A stretch of DNA of 64,000 nucleotides, taken from NCBI GenBank assembly GCA_026261815.1, contig JAMPIT010000484.1:13180501-13244500 (forward strand), in the 5' to 3' direction. The translations under genes and the position numbers were made by a program. Shown one piece after another: positions 1-12,815 of the stretch (position 1 is its first letter; every line of letters starts with the position of its first letter). The notes beneath the pieces were generated by a model. The model searched no databases and was not told where the DNA came from. It saw only the letters and a program-made list of their open reading frames with translations. Origin of the DNA: Monarcha castaneiventris obscurior. Its lineage: Eukaryota; Chordata; Aves; Passeriformes; Monarchidae.

Positions 1-1014
1 GTTAAGAGATGTTTATTTGTTTCTTTCATTTCTTACTGCCTTATAAATTGAAAATTTAACTTCATTTTTGTTTTCATTCTCCCTCTAACATTTCACTGTA
101 CTTCCATCCGGTTCAGTCTTTCATCACTCGAATGTGGAACAATGTACCTTCAAATGTGAAAGAAATAACAAAATCTGGAACAAATTACAAAGTGATGGAG
201 AAGGGAAATGCAGAGCTGTATGGAAATAAGTGCATTAATGCATAGGCTCTGATGCACATGAGTCTGTTTTGAAGGACACTTCATTTTTAGTTTGAACTTC
301 TGCTTTTAAATTTTACTGATATATGATATAACATTTGCTTGGGTGAGTACTTGAGGAACTTTCAGTGTTAACAGTATTCTTTTCGATAGAAATGCCATTG
401 GATTTTGGATTTTGTACTCTTTCCAGGTTACAATAAGAAAAACATGGAAGAGATTTTTAATAGAAAAAAACAACACAGTGCTTTGCAGCTGGCAGTCACA
501 ATGCCTCTACTGCTGCTTTTATTTTATTAAGTGGAACAGGTCAATTCAGTATCAGAGCTGACTGTGTTCCTTCTCTGGTGAAAGTGAAAATACAGGTCTA
601 GCAAAAAAATTAAATGACCACTAGTTTCTTCTTTTCAATCATTCTATGAAATGTCTTTCAATAACCATCTCATTTTGTGGAATCAAGGAGGGCAAGGATG
701 GTTATCACTCAGCTGGCAAAGGAAAATGCACCTTTTGTCTGTAGTACTGACTTCCATAAGTGACGTTATTCAATGTCTTCTTTTAAGTATGGATTAATAA
801 GCATTTAAACTATGAAGAAAGTGCAGAAAGGCAGAGTTAGGTAGAAAATCTTGTTCAGATGAAAGAAATCATGTTTATGAAACTGGATTTTTGAAAAGGA
901 AAGTACTGAAGGGAATAAAATGTAGTTGAAGGAACAGAGAAGTGAAGATTATATGTTTATCCAGCTAATAAATTATGCTATATTTTCCTGTATTGTATTT
1001 TTTTAAAAAATTCC

Positions 1015-1032
1015 TTGACCTTTTAAGGTCAA
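1015..1032. promoter_or_regulatory. Everted AGGTCA pair (nuclear-receptor-like palindrome)
   Basis: The arms TTGACCTT (1015-1022) and AAGGTCAA (1025-1032) are perfect reverse complements around a 2-nt spacer. Each arm carries an AGGTCA half site, the core recognised by many nuclear receptors, so the pair is an everted repeat with 4 nt between the hexamers. This is motif-level evidence only. Such an 18-bp arrangement can occur by chance in 64 kb, and occupancy is unknown. Confidence 0.25.
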
Positions 1033-2003
1033 TGGGAATTTCACCATCTACTTGACTGGCACTATTTAACCCTGCATCTGTGAGAACCAGTTTCTGCTTT
1101 TTATTACTATTTCAAAATGGCATCCTTCCTTTTCTTCTCTCACTCCAGTTTCCTAAGGATTTAGAATCTTTTGCATCAAAAGGAAATTTTCTCCTGGTAC
1201 ATACTGTATAGTTGAAATCCAAGTACCAGGCAAAAAGCTGGCTGACCTAATGGGCTGATTCCAGCAGAGCAGACGTTTTGAATCTGGACTTTTTAGTTAT
1301 TGAGGGTACAGGATTTTGAATGCTTTTATCCTTTTATTGGTGAATGCACTAAAGTGCATGCAGACAGAGAATGTTAAAGTGGCAGTCAGATAAACTTGTT
1401 AAAGCAGTGGGAGTTTTTCCTTTCTTTCTACGTGACTTTATCATCACAGTGGAGTTAAAAGGCAATTAGCCCTTCAGCTCTTTTCTGGCCAGTTTATTGG
1501 CATTTTACACACAACTGTTGAATAGACAGTGCCATATTAAAAATTCCAGTGAAGCTGGCCTGGGGATAACAGACTCTAAATTTCTAGTTAATGTAGGTTT
1601 CCTTGAGAGGAACTATTGCCAAAAAGCTCGAGTGAAATTATCTAAAAAGAGTACCTATGCAGCATGTACTCATAGTTGATGGAAAATTGTAGTAGTCTTG
1701 CTACATGCTGTGTTACATTTCCAGGGAAATATTTTTATAAAGAGTGTTTGATGAAAAAGTTTATTCCTTTAGTAATAACAGGCTACCCACTGTGTTACTT
1801 TAGGCAATGAACATGGTGAGTAGAATGAGACGTTTTCATCATCAGAACAACAATCATACTTTGCATGCAATGCTTTGCATTTCTGTAATTTTTGTCCAAG
1901 GTCATTAAAACACTTTGCAAACATGGATTGCTTATTTCTTTCAGTAGATGAGAAGGTGGGGAACAGATTGTTATGTAAAAGTTGTGACCGAATGTAGTCC
2001 AAA

Positions 2004-2076
2004 TTTGGTTTGGTTTGGTTTTTTTGGGTTTTTTTTTCTGTTTGGGTTTTTTGTTGTTATTTTTGGGGGGTGGGTT
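2004..2076. repeat. T/G-rich low-complexity tract
   Basis: Runs of TTTGG and TTTGGG alternate with long T runs, with almost no C or A on the plus strand. A similar, shorter tract lies at 25935-25970. Both look like simple-sequence expansions or decayed retroposon tails. The 74-codon frame across this tract is a by-product of its composition. Confidence 0.7.
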
Positions 2077-4038
2077 TAGAATTGTAAGGAAACCTTGTGG
2101 GATTTTTTCTCATTTCAGGGTCAATAGAAAATCAAGCAGATCTTTTGCAATTCTTGCACCCCAAAGTACTAAGATCCAAAACCTGACTGTAATATTTTTC
2201 ATGACTGAAGAGAATCAAGTGCAAACACAAGACATATAAGCTCACTACTGGAGAGTAAATTGGATTTTTCATAGTATTTCAGTTTTAATCTGGTTTTGCC
2301 AAAGAAAATAGAAAGTTTTTGATAGACTTGACTGAGACTATTATTGTGTCTTAATAATACGTTTGTTGCTTCTATGAATAAATTTATTTAATTAAATTTT
2401 GTAGCTGATTTTAATTTACTGATGTTAGATCATGAGAAATCCATTAAGGTCTGTGAGTGTGATTGAGAGCCAGAGGGTAAAAACAAAGAGTAGATCTGAT
2501 ATTTTTAACATGACCATATGCATTGCTCACACTGCTCCAAGCTGGACTGGGAAATCAGCAAAAAGGCTCCTTAGAAGTCCAGCTGATTTTTGGATCAGAT
2601 CTCTTTCAAAGCAGGGAAGGAAAGCTGGTAGGTTTAAAGAATCAGAAGCCCTATTTTCACTATGTTTCACTTTGCATGACAACTCCAAAGGGCACTCAGA
2701 TTATTTTCAGAGAGCAAGTGATGGATTTATGCTCCAGTGTGCCTTAACAATAAAAAAAGCAAATCTAAAGGCCTTCATTTGCTCAGGTATGTAAGTTAGC
2801 AGAATTTCTTTCAGTGCACAACACTGATTTGAAGTGATCTCCAATAGCAGCAGGTTTATTTTAAATGGCGTGTACCTATATTTGAACTGTGTTAAAAACT
2901 CAGACTTTGCTTCTGATACTCACAAGTGATCATTAAAGTCATCTGTTAACTTTTGTCTTTTAATATGGCAAATACATACTGCAAGACAACAGTGGTTGCA
3001 TTAAGTGGGTATTGACGTGTAAACTGAAACTCTGGAAGTTGGAAAGTGCCAGATTTAAAGTAGATCATAGAATTTTTTCTTTTTTTAAGGTGTCCTTTTG
3101 GGTACATGTTACAGGACTTTTCAGTTACACAGCCATTTACTGCCTTTTCTGTAGCACCTCACTGCTGTTCCATGCTTGCTCCCTGTTGTACTGACTCCAT
3201 TCTTGAGCTGCATTTTAAATGGGACATTTTAATGTGAGAGAGACGCGCAATTATGTTATTGGGCAACTTAGCCCTATCTCTTGCTTCAGATTTCTTATGT
3301 GCTGAAAAATTGTGTAGGCCAAAATACAGGTATTGTGTGAGCTTCTATTTAATTCAGTCAGGGCCTGTCTGAGATGCAGAGAGCACCCTCAGCAACTTCA
3401 GAGTGATAAAAACTCTGCCATGGTGACAGGAAGAGTGTCTGGTCATCACGGGCAAAACCAGTGCTGAAGCACCAGCAGTGGTTCTGAGCTTTAGGCCATC
3501 TCTGGCAATTTTCTGGCCTGCCAGAAAATAGTAATTTTTTCACATCTAAAATGTGGGGAAAATAAAAAATAATGTTTTATTTTATAGAGATGTGTCAAAT
3601 ACAATAACTTGAAGTCTATGCAACTGTTTTAAAAATGGAAAGGACTATAAAATCTGAAGAACTTTACACAAGTAAGGCTAATACATCAGAGCAAATGACC
3701 AAGACATCTGCAACAAATACTTTTGAAACTGTGCCCAGTGTCTGTGCACCATCTTTTCCCACACAGATAATAATGCTCTTCTCCTATCACAGAGAAGAAA
3801 GTGGATTGTTAGTGCTCTGGAGAGATGCAGATATAGTGGTGAGCAGCACAGGAAGCCCAGGTAGCAAACAGTGTGCTATAGTTTGAGGGAGATGCTTAGC
3901 AAAAGCAGCATTTTAAAAACTTTGGTAGTGCTGAGAGCAGCTGCACTCTGTAAGGAACATTTGTCCTGTGAACAGAATGACACAGACCCTGGAGTGAAAA
4001 ATAACGTGTGATCATTAGTTAGGAACAGCCATAATTTA

Positions 4039-4057
4039 TAGACACCAGGGGGCAGAG
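4039..4057 (+). promoter_or_regulatory. CTCF-like binding motif
   Basis: The sequence CACCAGGGGGCAG at 4043-4055 matches the core of the vertebrate CTCF consensus (CCACNAGGGGGCGC/A) apart from the first C. It stands out in AT-rich surroundings. CTCF marks insulators and loop anchors, and motif orientation (plus here) matters for loop direction. I did not find a second site of equal quality in the window. Binding is inferred from the motif alone. Confidence 0.45.
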
Positions 4058-4573
4058 TTAAGGTTGTAAGGACACCTATAAACCTGGCATTCCCAAGCAG
4101 AGGGCTATTTATGTTCAAACTCAAGCACACTTTTAAATTTAAATATTTGAATGGTATAGAATTTGTTGCAAATAACATCCTGTTTGTGGAAACAAAAACG
4201 TTTAAATGCAGTTGGAAGAGAAGTGTGATTGTTCATTTGTTACAAACGTGAATTTAACGAAAAGCTAATTTTAATTAGTTTCAGCTAATGTCCAACACTT
4301 TATTGTTTGTGCATAAATTAATTCAGCTTTCTAAAGGAAAAACATCAAACAATTCCTTTCTTGAAGGTTAGACCTCTTTTTCTTACTTTCTGAACTGCAG
4401 AAAACACTGTGGATAACTGCAGCTTTTTATTTCCAACGTGACCTTCCACGTTCTGAAACTAATTTGCCATACTGCTTCTCAAAGTCTGCTCAAGGACTTC
4501 CTTTAGCAGAATAATGTGGTTCTTATTAAGCACATCCTATAAGACCCAGGAGGATTGCATGCAAAGAAAATAA

Positions 4574-4795
4574 GACGGAAACAAAAATGAATTTCCATCC
4601 TCCAGTCAGATATATGATATTGATGACCAGGATGCATATGAAGGATATTGTAAAGAAGACAAAGAAAAAGAATTAAAGCAAATGTCTGACAAATTGGCTG
4701 TCTTCAGATGCAGGGATGACAAGTGGTCTATGCAGCTCAGTAGAGGACACGGAGGCATCAAGCCAAATCGTTATGTAGTCAACAAGTCTCTTTGA
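4574..4795 (+). other. Unassigned 73-codon open segment, possible exon
   Basis: An open frame runs from just after a TAA at 4571 to a TGA at 4793-4795, with no Met before codon 37. It begins after a modest splice-acceptor-like stretch (pyrimidine-rich, CAG at 4603-4605). The translation is charged and hydrophilic, with Asp/Tyr-rich residues followed by a Lys/Glu run. I recognise no domain, and no matching donor or partner exon is evident. In DNA this AT-rich such a frame is expected by chance, so I list it only as a weak candidate. Confidence 0.12.
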
Positions 4796-7700
4796 ATCAC
4801 ATGGTTATGTGTAACCTCTCTTTTAAATAAGGCCTCACTTTAAATTACATCATCACTAAAGACTTAAAAGCCATGAAGTTTTATGTGAAAACTGATAGTT
4901 TCGCTTAACTCCAAGTGTTGTTCTTCACAGTTATGAATTTTATATTTTTACAGGAATAATGAGATATTCTGTTAAAGTGGAATTTCTTTAGGGTATTATT
5001 TCCCTAATTTTTAAGTGGATGCACCAAATACAAATAACTGTGAAAATAGCAACCTTAATTTCAAATCCGTTTCTGCCTTAATTTTTTTCTACAAGGTGAC
5101 AAAATAATTTAATGCTAGCATAATTTGATGGAAAAATTCACTGAAATAGCTTCAGTATACTATAATCTCTATAACTTTTGATATTCTCATTCCAGTGAAG
5201 CTAAATATGGATTTCAGAGGTTTTAAAAGGTTAATGAGGAATCTTTACCCTCTGTACGCAAATCAGTGCAAGTGTAATTAAGTTAACGGACTCCAGAATT
5301 ATCACTATTTTAATTTCATTCTTAAACAAGATGCAGAATTTGGGTGATCAGAATTGTAATATGATTTTCCTATTAATCTGTTTTATACCATGAAATCTGA
5401 TATTTTCACCATGACTAATCCATGAAATTTGTCAACTTTGTCTGTGATTTACACAAGCTCTATTTATAAAGAGAACTTGTTTGAGTCCTAAGGCATGGAA
5501 TATTATTTCCCAGCATGCTTTTAGTGACTTTTTACTAACAAGTATAAACAAAATGTGCTCATTGACTATATTATTATTTCAAGATCAGGAGGTAAAACAT
5601 GAGGAATGTTGAAGAGTATACTCCCTGTAGCAGTGTATATTAGTCTTAAACCATTAAGAAGAAAATAGCCTATCATATCAGAGTTGGTAAGGATGGTTGT
5701 GATCATAAAGTTTACCTAAAATAATTGGATAACTTGCTTGTAGATTAAAAACATATGTGATTCTTGTATGTCTTTATGCCGAGGCTTTAGAATTAATTGC
5801 TGTCAGCATAAACCAGACCAAACAAAAATAGATTTGCATCAATTCTTTGTAATGGGGGTAAAAGAAAGGCTTGAATGACAGTGAGGATAATTCTGTTTTG
5901 TATTTGGGGGGAAATGGCTACACAATGTTCACATACGGGAGTGCAACTTACTATATATGGGAAAGAATAAAGATCCTTATGTAAATGTAGTAACAGGCAA
6001 GTAATACCTTCAAAGGAAAGAAAAACAGTCTCTTGGGTACAGAAAGTTCATCTGCTCCAGCTGTCCTCTCTCACTTCTTGGGGGAAGACATTTGGGGAAA
6101 GGCCAAAACACAGATATTCACAAAGCATCCAGTTTTTTAGCTCAGCACAATGTCTTAATCAGCTTTTACTGAGCTGCTCTGCTCTGTACCAAACAAGCTA
6201 TAAATGTGCAGCACATCCGTGCATGTAAATAAGTCTCACTGCATGTGGTGATGAGAACAAGATGACTCTGGGTTTCGGTCACAGCACAACACTGCAGGTA
6301 AGGGAGAAGCAGCAGGGAGGAGCAGGGGCCTGGAGCAGGAACTGCTGAATGCCATGGCTGTCTCTACATCTATTCAAATTCCTGATCATATGGTTTTATG
6401 AAAGATCTCCAGAAATCATGCACATTAAGATCACAGATGGCCAGCCTGTTACGGGATCCATAGACTGGAGCCAGATAGCAAAAGCTTGGTCTGCTCTGTA
6501 ATCTGCTCTTTCTCCAGAAGAAGTGACCATAGATTATCCACGTCCATCAAGTTATCAAAGTACAGACATCCTCTCTCATGGTCTCAAGGTGTGAAATTCC
6601 CACTTTGTGGTCAGATCATAGGAGAGCTCCTGGCCATGGAGGAGAAAGGTCAGGGAGTGCAGTGCCCTCAGGTGTCTGTGCCAATGCCAATGTTCATATG
6701 TGGTTGCCCAAGCCGTGGCAGGGGAATTCTGTGCCTTTGTGCCTCTGGTTGGCCTTCTCTCTGTCCTGCTTCCTTCATCGCTGTAGCTCATCTTCTCAGA
6801 GGCCCAACTGCCTCCTCATCTGATTTCTGAATGATAACAGTCAACCCCACCACGCAGAAGTTCTTATTTCACAATGTTCTGAGAGTCACGGAGAAGTGTG
6901 GTCTCTACTCCTGGCGGGAATCTGACCTCAGAATTACATTTTATTTCAGACTTGCTTAAGTATTTAGCCCAAAAGGATGTTTTGTGCCAGACAGGGAAGA
7001 ATTTGGTGTGGGCAGATGAATGTTTTACACATGATGTTTGGCAATTCCCTAGATTAAAAGCAATTGAATAAATTTTCTTTTAATTGCTCATAGCATAAAA
7101 CAGAAAATTAGTGGAACCTCAGCCTTTTAAAATATAGTTTTAAAATAGTATAAGTGAAAAATAGATGTTTAGAATTAAATTCTGATTTAGTATAATACCA
7201 TGAAATTTAGAAACGAAAATGATTTATTGATCATCTTACTTCAATATCTCAGTGTCTCCTTACAAATGGCAACTGTTCCCTTCAGAGCCTTGAAACTTGT
7301 CTAATACTACTGATATATGCAATTTATGAATAACCCATGGGGCTACATGGATTCCGATATTCATTCTGGATATCCTAGATATTTTGAGCTATTTTCATGT
7401 GTATTGTCCTAATGTACATAGAATTGCTTGGGACAGAATTGAAGCTGCATCAAACTATGAAAGCTTTTTGTTTAATCCATTTACTGAATAATTCAGTAAA
7501 GACTCTTGTGTTTTCTACACTCAGGCTCTTAAAATTATTGTCTTTATGTTATAAAGAATTCTGTTCTACATGGTTAACGTGTCATGTTTGTATAAGAAAA
7601 AAATGCTCTCCTGTGTATATGAGGTCTACAGAATTTGCTGAAATATTTGTTGCTTATGAAAGTTCTACAGCAAGGCCTTTTCTTAAGGCATACATTTATC

Positions 7701-8445
7701 AGCTAAAATCTTGATTGTTTTGCCTGTATTATGTCACTCACGTCTGGCAAGAACAGCATCCTGCTGTTTGTGAAGCTGACCTCCTGCTGCTACTTAGCCA
7801 CTTGTAAGAATCTATCCCAATTCCTCTAATCCACTCTGTTTCAATAGCACCATATTTGGGCTCCTTCACAGATTCTTTTGCTGCTCTGTTTGGGATGCTC
7901 TATGAGCTGAATTAGAATTTTAATGTTCCGTTCAAAACAGAAGGAAACTTTTTGTTAAATGAAAATAGAGGGCATAATCTCCACTCCCTTGGACAAAATT
8001 TCTACACGTGCACTGTTATTATTTTCCTTCAAACTTTTGTGCAGTGCAATATTTCAATGTGCAATATTTCAATATATTGGTTTACTTTGTGTAAATCAGA
8101 TCCAATTTGAGGTTTAATGTTGCAACAAGGCCTTCTACCATCTTAAATTGTTTCTTTCCTGTTGTAACTCCTCATTCAGAGTTCAGTGCTCCTTGTTTCC
8201 ATTATGTCAAGAGTTTACTGAAATCTTTTCAAGCTCCTTGTGCAAGTCAGGCCTAATTAAAGCAGAAAACTAAAAGGACTCCAAAAATGGTGTTAGAAAC
8301 AGCACCAAAGCACAAAGTGCACTGTAGATATTTTTGCCATACTTTGAAGAAGTCAGGAAAGATTTTTGTATGTGTTTTTCCAGTAGCTATTTTCTGATCC
8401 CCACATGAGACAAGGTTTAGAGAAAACAACTTAAAGCTTGATTAG

Positions 8446-8515
8446 TGTATGTATGTATGTATGCATATACATATGTATGGCGTGTGTGTGCGTGCATATA
8501 TATATATATATATGT
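8446..8515. repeat. Compound microsatellite (GTAT)n-(GT)n-(AT)n
   Basis: A GTAT tetranucleotide run passes through an ACAT/ATGT stretch into GTGTGTGTG, then an uninterrupted AT dinucleotide run at about 8496-8512. It is a typical vertebrate compound microsatellite and probably length-polymorphic. The 73-codon frame that starts here (Met/Tyr/Val-rich) is produced by the repeat. Confidence 0.9.
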
Positions 8516-11500
8516 GGTCTGTCCCTTTACTTCACACCTAAGCCCATTAACTTTGCTGGATCTGTTTGTGGTCAATATAGCAATTGAAAAAAAACAGGAT
8601 AGCAGAACATGCTCCTTTTTAATGCAGAGCTCCTGGGCTTATATTGTGTTTAGTATTGTTCTTTAGAGAATGGGATTTAGTTTACAGAAAAAATAAAAGC
8701 AGGGTTGAATTATGATGCTAATTTTATTCTTTGAAGAAGAAGTTCTTTGGACACAATGCAATATTGCATGAGTCTCTCTTGTACAATTTAGAAAACTTCA
8801 GTGCAGTATTTAGAGCTTACCTAAGTGTTTAAAGAGAAAAAAGACATTATCGAGGTGAAACATATTTCAACAATTTCATAAAGTTTCTCTCACTTGTACC
8901 AAACGTCCCTCTCTGGAAAATTCATTTTAGACCATATGCCATGTTTCCTTCAGCTGTAGCTTTCTGCAGCCCAAAGTTCCCTCAGTCTTGCTGGATCATC
9001 ATTATCAGGAGCCACCCAGTGCCAAGACCTGCTGAGAAACCCCGTGAATGGGGTTAGGGGTGCAGATGGAAACTGGAAAAGACAACAGCTGCAGCAGTTT
9101 GATATAATGATAAACTTTACAGCTAGAAATGGAACGGAGGAGATAATGAAGAAAACAGGGGAAAGAAAAAGGCTTCAGAAAGAGGAGGTGAAACAGGGAT
9201 AGAGGCAGTGAAGTATGGGAGGAAGCAGAGGAAACAATACTGAAGAAAAGAAGTGGGACAAAGGAAACATATTATTTGGCCTCTTTTCTTGCATTTAACA
9301 AGTAATGTGTATATATGATTTGTTCACAAATGTGTTAACATTTCTAATGATAGCAAAATAGAAGAAAGATGTTTAACAGCTTTTATCAAGGGATTTAGTC
9401 TATGGAATCCAAAATGAAGAGGTTTGTAAGTGATCCCTCTATGCAGTATCAGTGCGAAGACTTGTGGTTCTGCTGCTCCTTCTCTGTTTGTACTTTAAAA
9501 TTAATTGAAAGCCTCATTGTTTTGTTTAAACTGTGAAAGCTTCCAAGGTCAATGAGTGAGGTAATTGACCTGCCTGTTGTAGGACAAAAATATGTATGTT
9601 AAATTGCATAATTAGTTTTAATTACATAATTATGGTGTTTAATGTGGGAGGGTCAAAGGTTACTATTACATTTAGAAGTCATGGCAAGAAACACAAAAAT
9701 AAGCAACATAGTTTAATTCTGTGTTTCTTTGGGTTTTTAGAAAGGGGTCCACTGTGATCTATCCTTGACCTTGGATATTTGATGATTATAGCAAAGAATA
9801 TATTGCTGTTACCCTTTTTGGAATCATAGAGACACCTTTGTAAATGACTAAGTAACTTTACCAAAGACTTCATTTAGGTTTAGAGTACACAAAAGTTAAT
9901 CAACAGTGGGAACTCAACTGACAGCAATTTAATCTGATTGGGTAAGGTAATTACATGATTACCAGGAGTGTTTATATATGGACAAGGATATTTTTATTGG
10001 AAAAAATCCTAATTGCTTTCTTACTGAGAAGAGAAAAAAACAAACAAATTTGTTGTCACAGGTTAAGAGGACATCCTTCGTTCCGTGAAATAGCTTCTTT
10101 TCATATTTTAGTGACAAAATGAACTCATAATTCTTTGCAAATTTGCTCTGGGTTTATGTTAGGAGTTCCTCTGTTTCTGAACTTGAAATAATGCCATCAA
10201 TATCTTGTTTCATTTAAGCAGCTCATTGCTTATACATCAATTGTGTGATAGCCTAAAGATGTCATGATTCTTGTAATTAATTATCTCATTTACTGTGTGC
10301 AAACACTGTTGCTTAAATACAGGTTGATTTCACCAAACTTAAACCTTAAAGTCCATTATACTAATGGATATTTCTGGAAAGGAGGGCAGTATTTGTTTTT
10401 CCATGACAGTAAAAAAAAAAAAAGAGGACTATGTAAAAGATAGGTAGATAAAAGATGTTGTTCCTAAATGCTGGAAGAAAAGGTATCATTTAGGTTCTCT
10501 GAATGGTCCTTTAGAAAATGCTGTTTCATTCTATTGACATAGAAGGGAGTGTTGGGAGATGTATCTTCATTAACAAACATTAACCTCTGTGCTTACCTCC
10601 TGAAGAGCACTGCAGAGTAGAATCTCATTTGGCTGATAAATACTGGCTTGCTCCAAAACCTGATTAAGGAATGGGCCAGGCCTGGCCCTGGCTCTTTGTA
10701 GGGTTGTATCTAAATCTAGATGCCAAAAAAATACATTGACACTTACAAGAGCAACTTCATATCACACCAGTAACTTTTGAACACATTCTGCTGGTGGAAA
10801 TGGGATGCAATCCTCTAAAGGCTGACTTAGGAATTGAAAAGTTAATGAACTAAATGTTAAATAAGGAATAAATGAATTTTTGAAATTAAATATATAATTA
10901 TGGAAAGAATTTCTGTGATATATTCCATGTTATAAAAGTTATATGTTCTCCCTTTTGCTAATTTTTCCCTTATAAGTGCTTTAGAAAATATTACAATTTT
11001 GAATTGTTTTTCTAAACCAGATGATCCAGTCACTGTTGGAGGCACATAGCCACGGCAAAATCTCATGCTGTACATTGATCACCTGTCCAACCTTTGCCTA
11101 GAGTGTGATCCCCAGTTCCTTCAAGAGATCCATCTTTACCTGTCTATAAAGAAGAAGAGGAGGAGGGAGACATCTGGGATATTCAAGTATCAAAGTTTAA
11201 CACCAGAGCAGGTCGAATCTTGATTTATATTATTCTCTATGTGTGTTGCTAGTTTTGACTTGGGTATTTGGCTGGAGATTCTTTCAGTGATTGTATAGTA
11301 TGGGTGGAAGTTGCTCCACTGTTAAAGCTTTTTTTTTTTTTAGACTGCTCACTTGCTGAAACTGCACATGCATTTTTCATAGTTCTGTGGTGTGAAATTG
11401 AACCCAAAGTCACTCTGCTATTGAGGAAGTTGGCTAATACTGAGCATGCCTGGAGTCTGTACCTCTCCCTTGAATATGTGCTGACCACAGAGACTAAGAT

Positions 11501-11639
11501 GTGGCAGCTTGTTTAAAACTGTTCCGTGTACTGTAGCTGGACCCTGCTGTATTTAGCACACAACCAAATCCAGGTCCCCAGCCTGTGCGATCGTGTTCAT
11601 TCACTTGTTAAACTTTCTTACTCTTCCCCTTCCCTTTCC
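8516..11639. other. AT-rich non-coding DNA, no gene seen
   Basis: I see no credible coding frame. A purine-rich stretch at about 9120-9270 is low complexity. The segment at 9541-9665 has clustered nuclear-receptor and homeodomain motifs and is listed separately. An A-run lies near 10410-10425 and a T-run near 11330-11341. The two overlapping frames of about 80 codons on opposite strands at 11249-11516 are mutual shadows and match nothing known to me. Confidence 0.65.
9546..9662. promoter_or_regulatory. Candidate enhancer: AGGTCA sites plus homeodomain sites
   Basis: AGGTCAAT (9546-9553) and ATTGACCT (9564-9571) form an 8-bp inverted repeat of nuclear-receptor half sites, and the first is preceded by CCA as in ERR/NR5A-type sites. 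At 9609-9633 a dense run contains TAATTA-type homeodomain cores (ATAATTAG, TTTAATTAC, ATAATTATG). GGGTCA-A-AGGTTA at 9650-9662 is a DR1 arrangement of the HNF4/COUP-TF/RXR type. This motif density within about 120 bp suggests a conserved enhancer. That is inference only, because AT-rich DNA supplies TAATTA motifs freely. Confidence 0.3.
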
Positions 11640-11815
11640 AAGAGGACTTTGATATCCCCAAAAAGCCAAGGTTTGGTGTACTGTCCTAAGGACTGCCCCT
11701 TTAGGGGTGTAGCACAGCCCACACGCAAACCTGGAATATGTCCAACTTGTTCTTTGAGCAGAATGTGAACCCCTGACCTCCTGGGCCTCCGGCAAGAGTG
11801 CTGCCTACTGAGCCA
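11640..11815 (-). repeat. tRNA-derived SINE-like relic
   Basis: Read on the minus strand from about 11813, the sequence starts like a tRNA D-arm region with an A-box-like TGGCTCAGTAGGC. A B-box-like GGGGTTCACATTC follows about 40 nt later. The downstream body (GTTGGACATATTCCAGG, then CACCCCTAAAGGGG) is not tRNA, as expected for a SINE with a tRNA head. No acceptor stem can be drawn, so it is not a functional tRNA gene. I cannot assign a repeat family name. Confidence 0.45.
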
Positions 11816-12671
11816 CCAATACCCAGGCCATCAATAAGTTTTAAATGCCAGTTGCAGACTTCACAGAGATAATGACTTCAGTGTGTAAAGGTTTTGTTGT
11901 GGAGGCTGCAGTCTCACACATGGCGTGACAGAGTAAATACGCTAAAACCATAGAGAGCCGTTGCATAACTTGCCTTGATATAACAGTTTTTGTAATATGT
12001 TTCAAGGCATGGAATATTATTTAAAGGGACCCTGTTATGTAGGCTTAGGCCCAAAATGAAGCTATTATGAAAAGAATGTTTAGCAAAACCAGAAATATGT
12101 CCATGAAATTGTTGGAGTGGGAATTTCAGGGTAACCTTGCTTGGATTTAAAGTCGCCTGCATGACATTGCACTGTTGTGCTAGGGAATGAGAACCAGCAA
12201 ATGAAAATACTGTTAAGTGAGAATCAGAAACTGAGCAGAATAAAGATGTTAGAAGGCTATTACTATTGTTATAACTTCTTAAAAATCTTGCCTCATCCTG
12301 AGAAAGATAAGATGAAAAAATAAATTCCAATTTAGTGATTCAAAGCAGCATTATTGACACAGGTAAAACCATATATTTGCATTTTAATAGTATTTTTAAC
12401 TGGGTCAAAAGTAAGTTCTTGTATTTTAAGTACTTATAAAGGAAAATGAATGTGAAATAAGCTTTCAGGTTTTGGCACATTTCATTTTTATTGATGTTTT
12501 CTATTTAAAGTTTAGCATTAAAAGCATATAAGAGATATGTTGATGTTTGCAAACAAAGTGTTATTTATAGACTTGGATCAGGAAGGAAAACATTGCCAGA
12601 TTCAAGCTAAGACTTAGATTGTTGAAAGGCTGTTAGATAAATTGCATGAACCTTCTATGGAGCACAGGCCA

Positions 12672-12815
12672 GGAACCCAGGACTCTCTTCCCAGCTGAGT
12701 GCCCAAATCACTAGGCTACAGACTCTTGCTCCCTCTTGTGTTCTTTCTCTGGCCCAATGAGTCTTGAATTATTTTCTGTACAATGAAAGAGCTTCAGAGG
12801 TAGAACTTTGATATC
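12672..12815. repeat. Ancient tRNA-like repeat, right-half fragment
   Basis: The segment begins GAACCCAGGACTCTCTTCCC and continues to GAGTGCCCAAATCACTAGGCTA. This resembles the inverted tRNA-like end of an old amniote interspersed repeat (pattern GAACCCAGGTCTCC...GTGCCCTAACCACTGGGCTA). The following stretch (CCCAATGAGTCTTGAATTATTTTCTGTACAATG and onward to about 12815) also fits what I remember of that repeat's flank. Divergence is high and no family name is certain. The 90-codon minus-strand frame here is a by-product. Confidence 0.4.

Larger units (their letters stand above)
1..8445. other. AT-rich non-coding DNA, no gene seen
   Basis: All frames are broken by frequent stops, and the longest Met-initiated frame (2432-2794, 120 codons) resembles no family I know. 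CpG is rare, as expected for methylated intergenic or intronic vertebrate DNA. The stretch holds only motif-level features, listed separately: an everted AGGTCA pair, a T/G-rich tract, a CTCF-like motif and one Met-less open segment at 4574-4795. A 15-bp tandem duplication with core GTGCAATATTTCAAT lies at 8044-8073. Exons cannot be excluded without homology searches. Confidence 0.7.

Noticed and set aside
8445..8666. 73-codon frame starting in the microsatellite
   Set aside because: Its first third is encoded by the compound GTAT/GT/AT repeat and the rest matches nothing.
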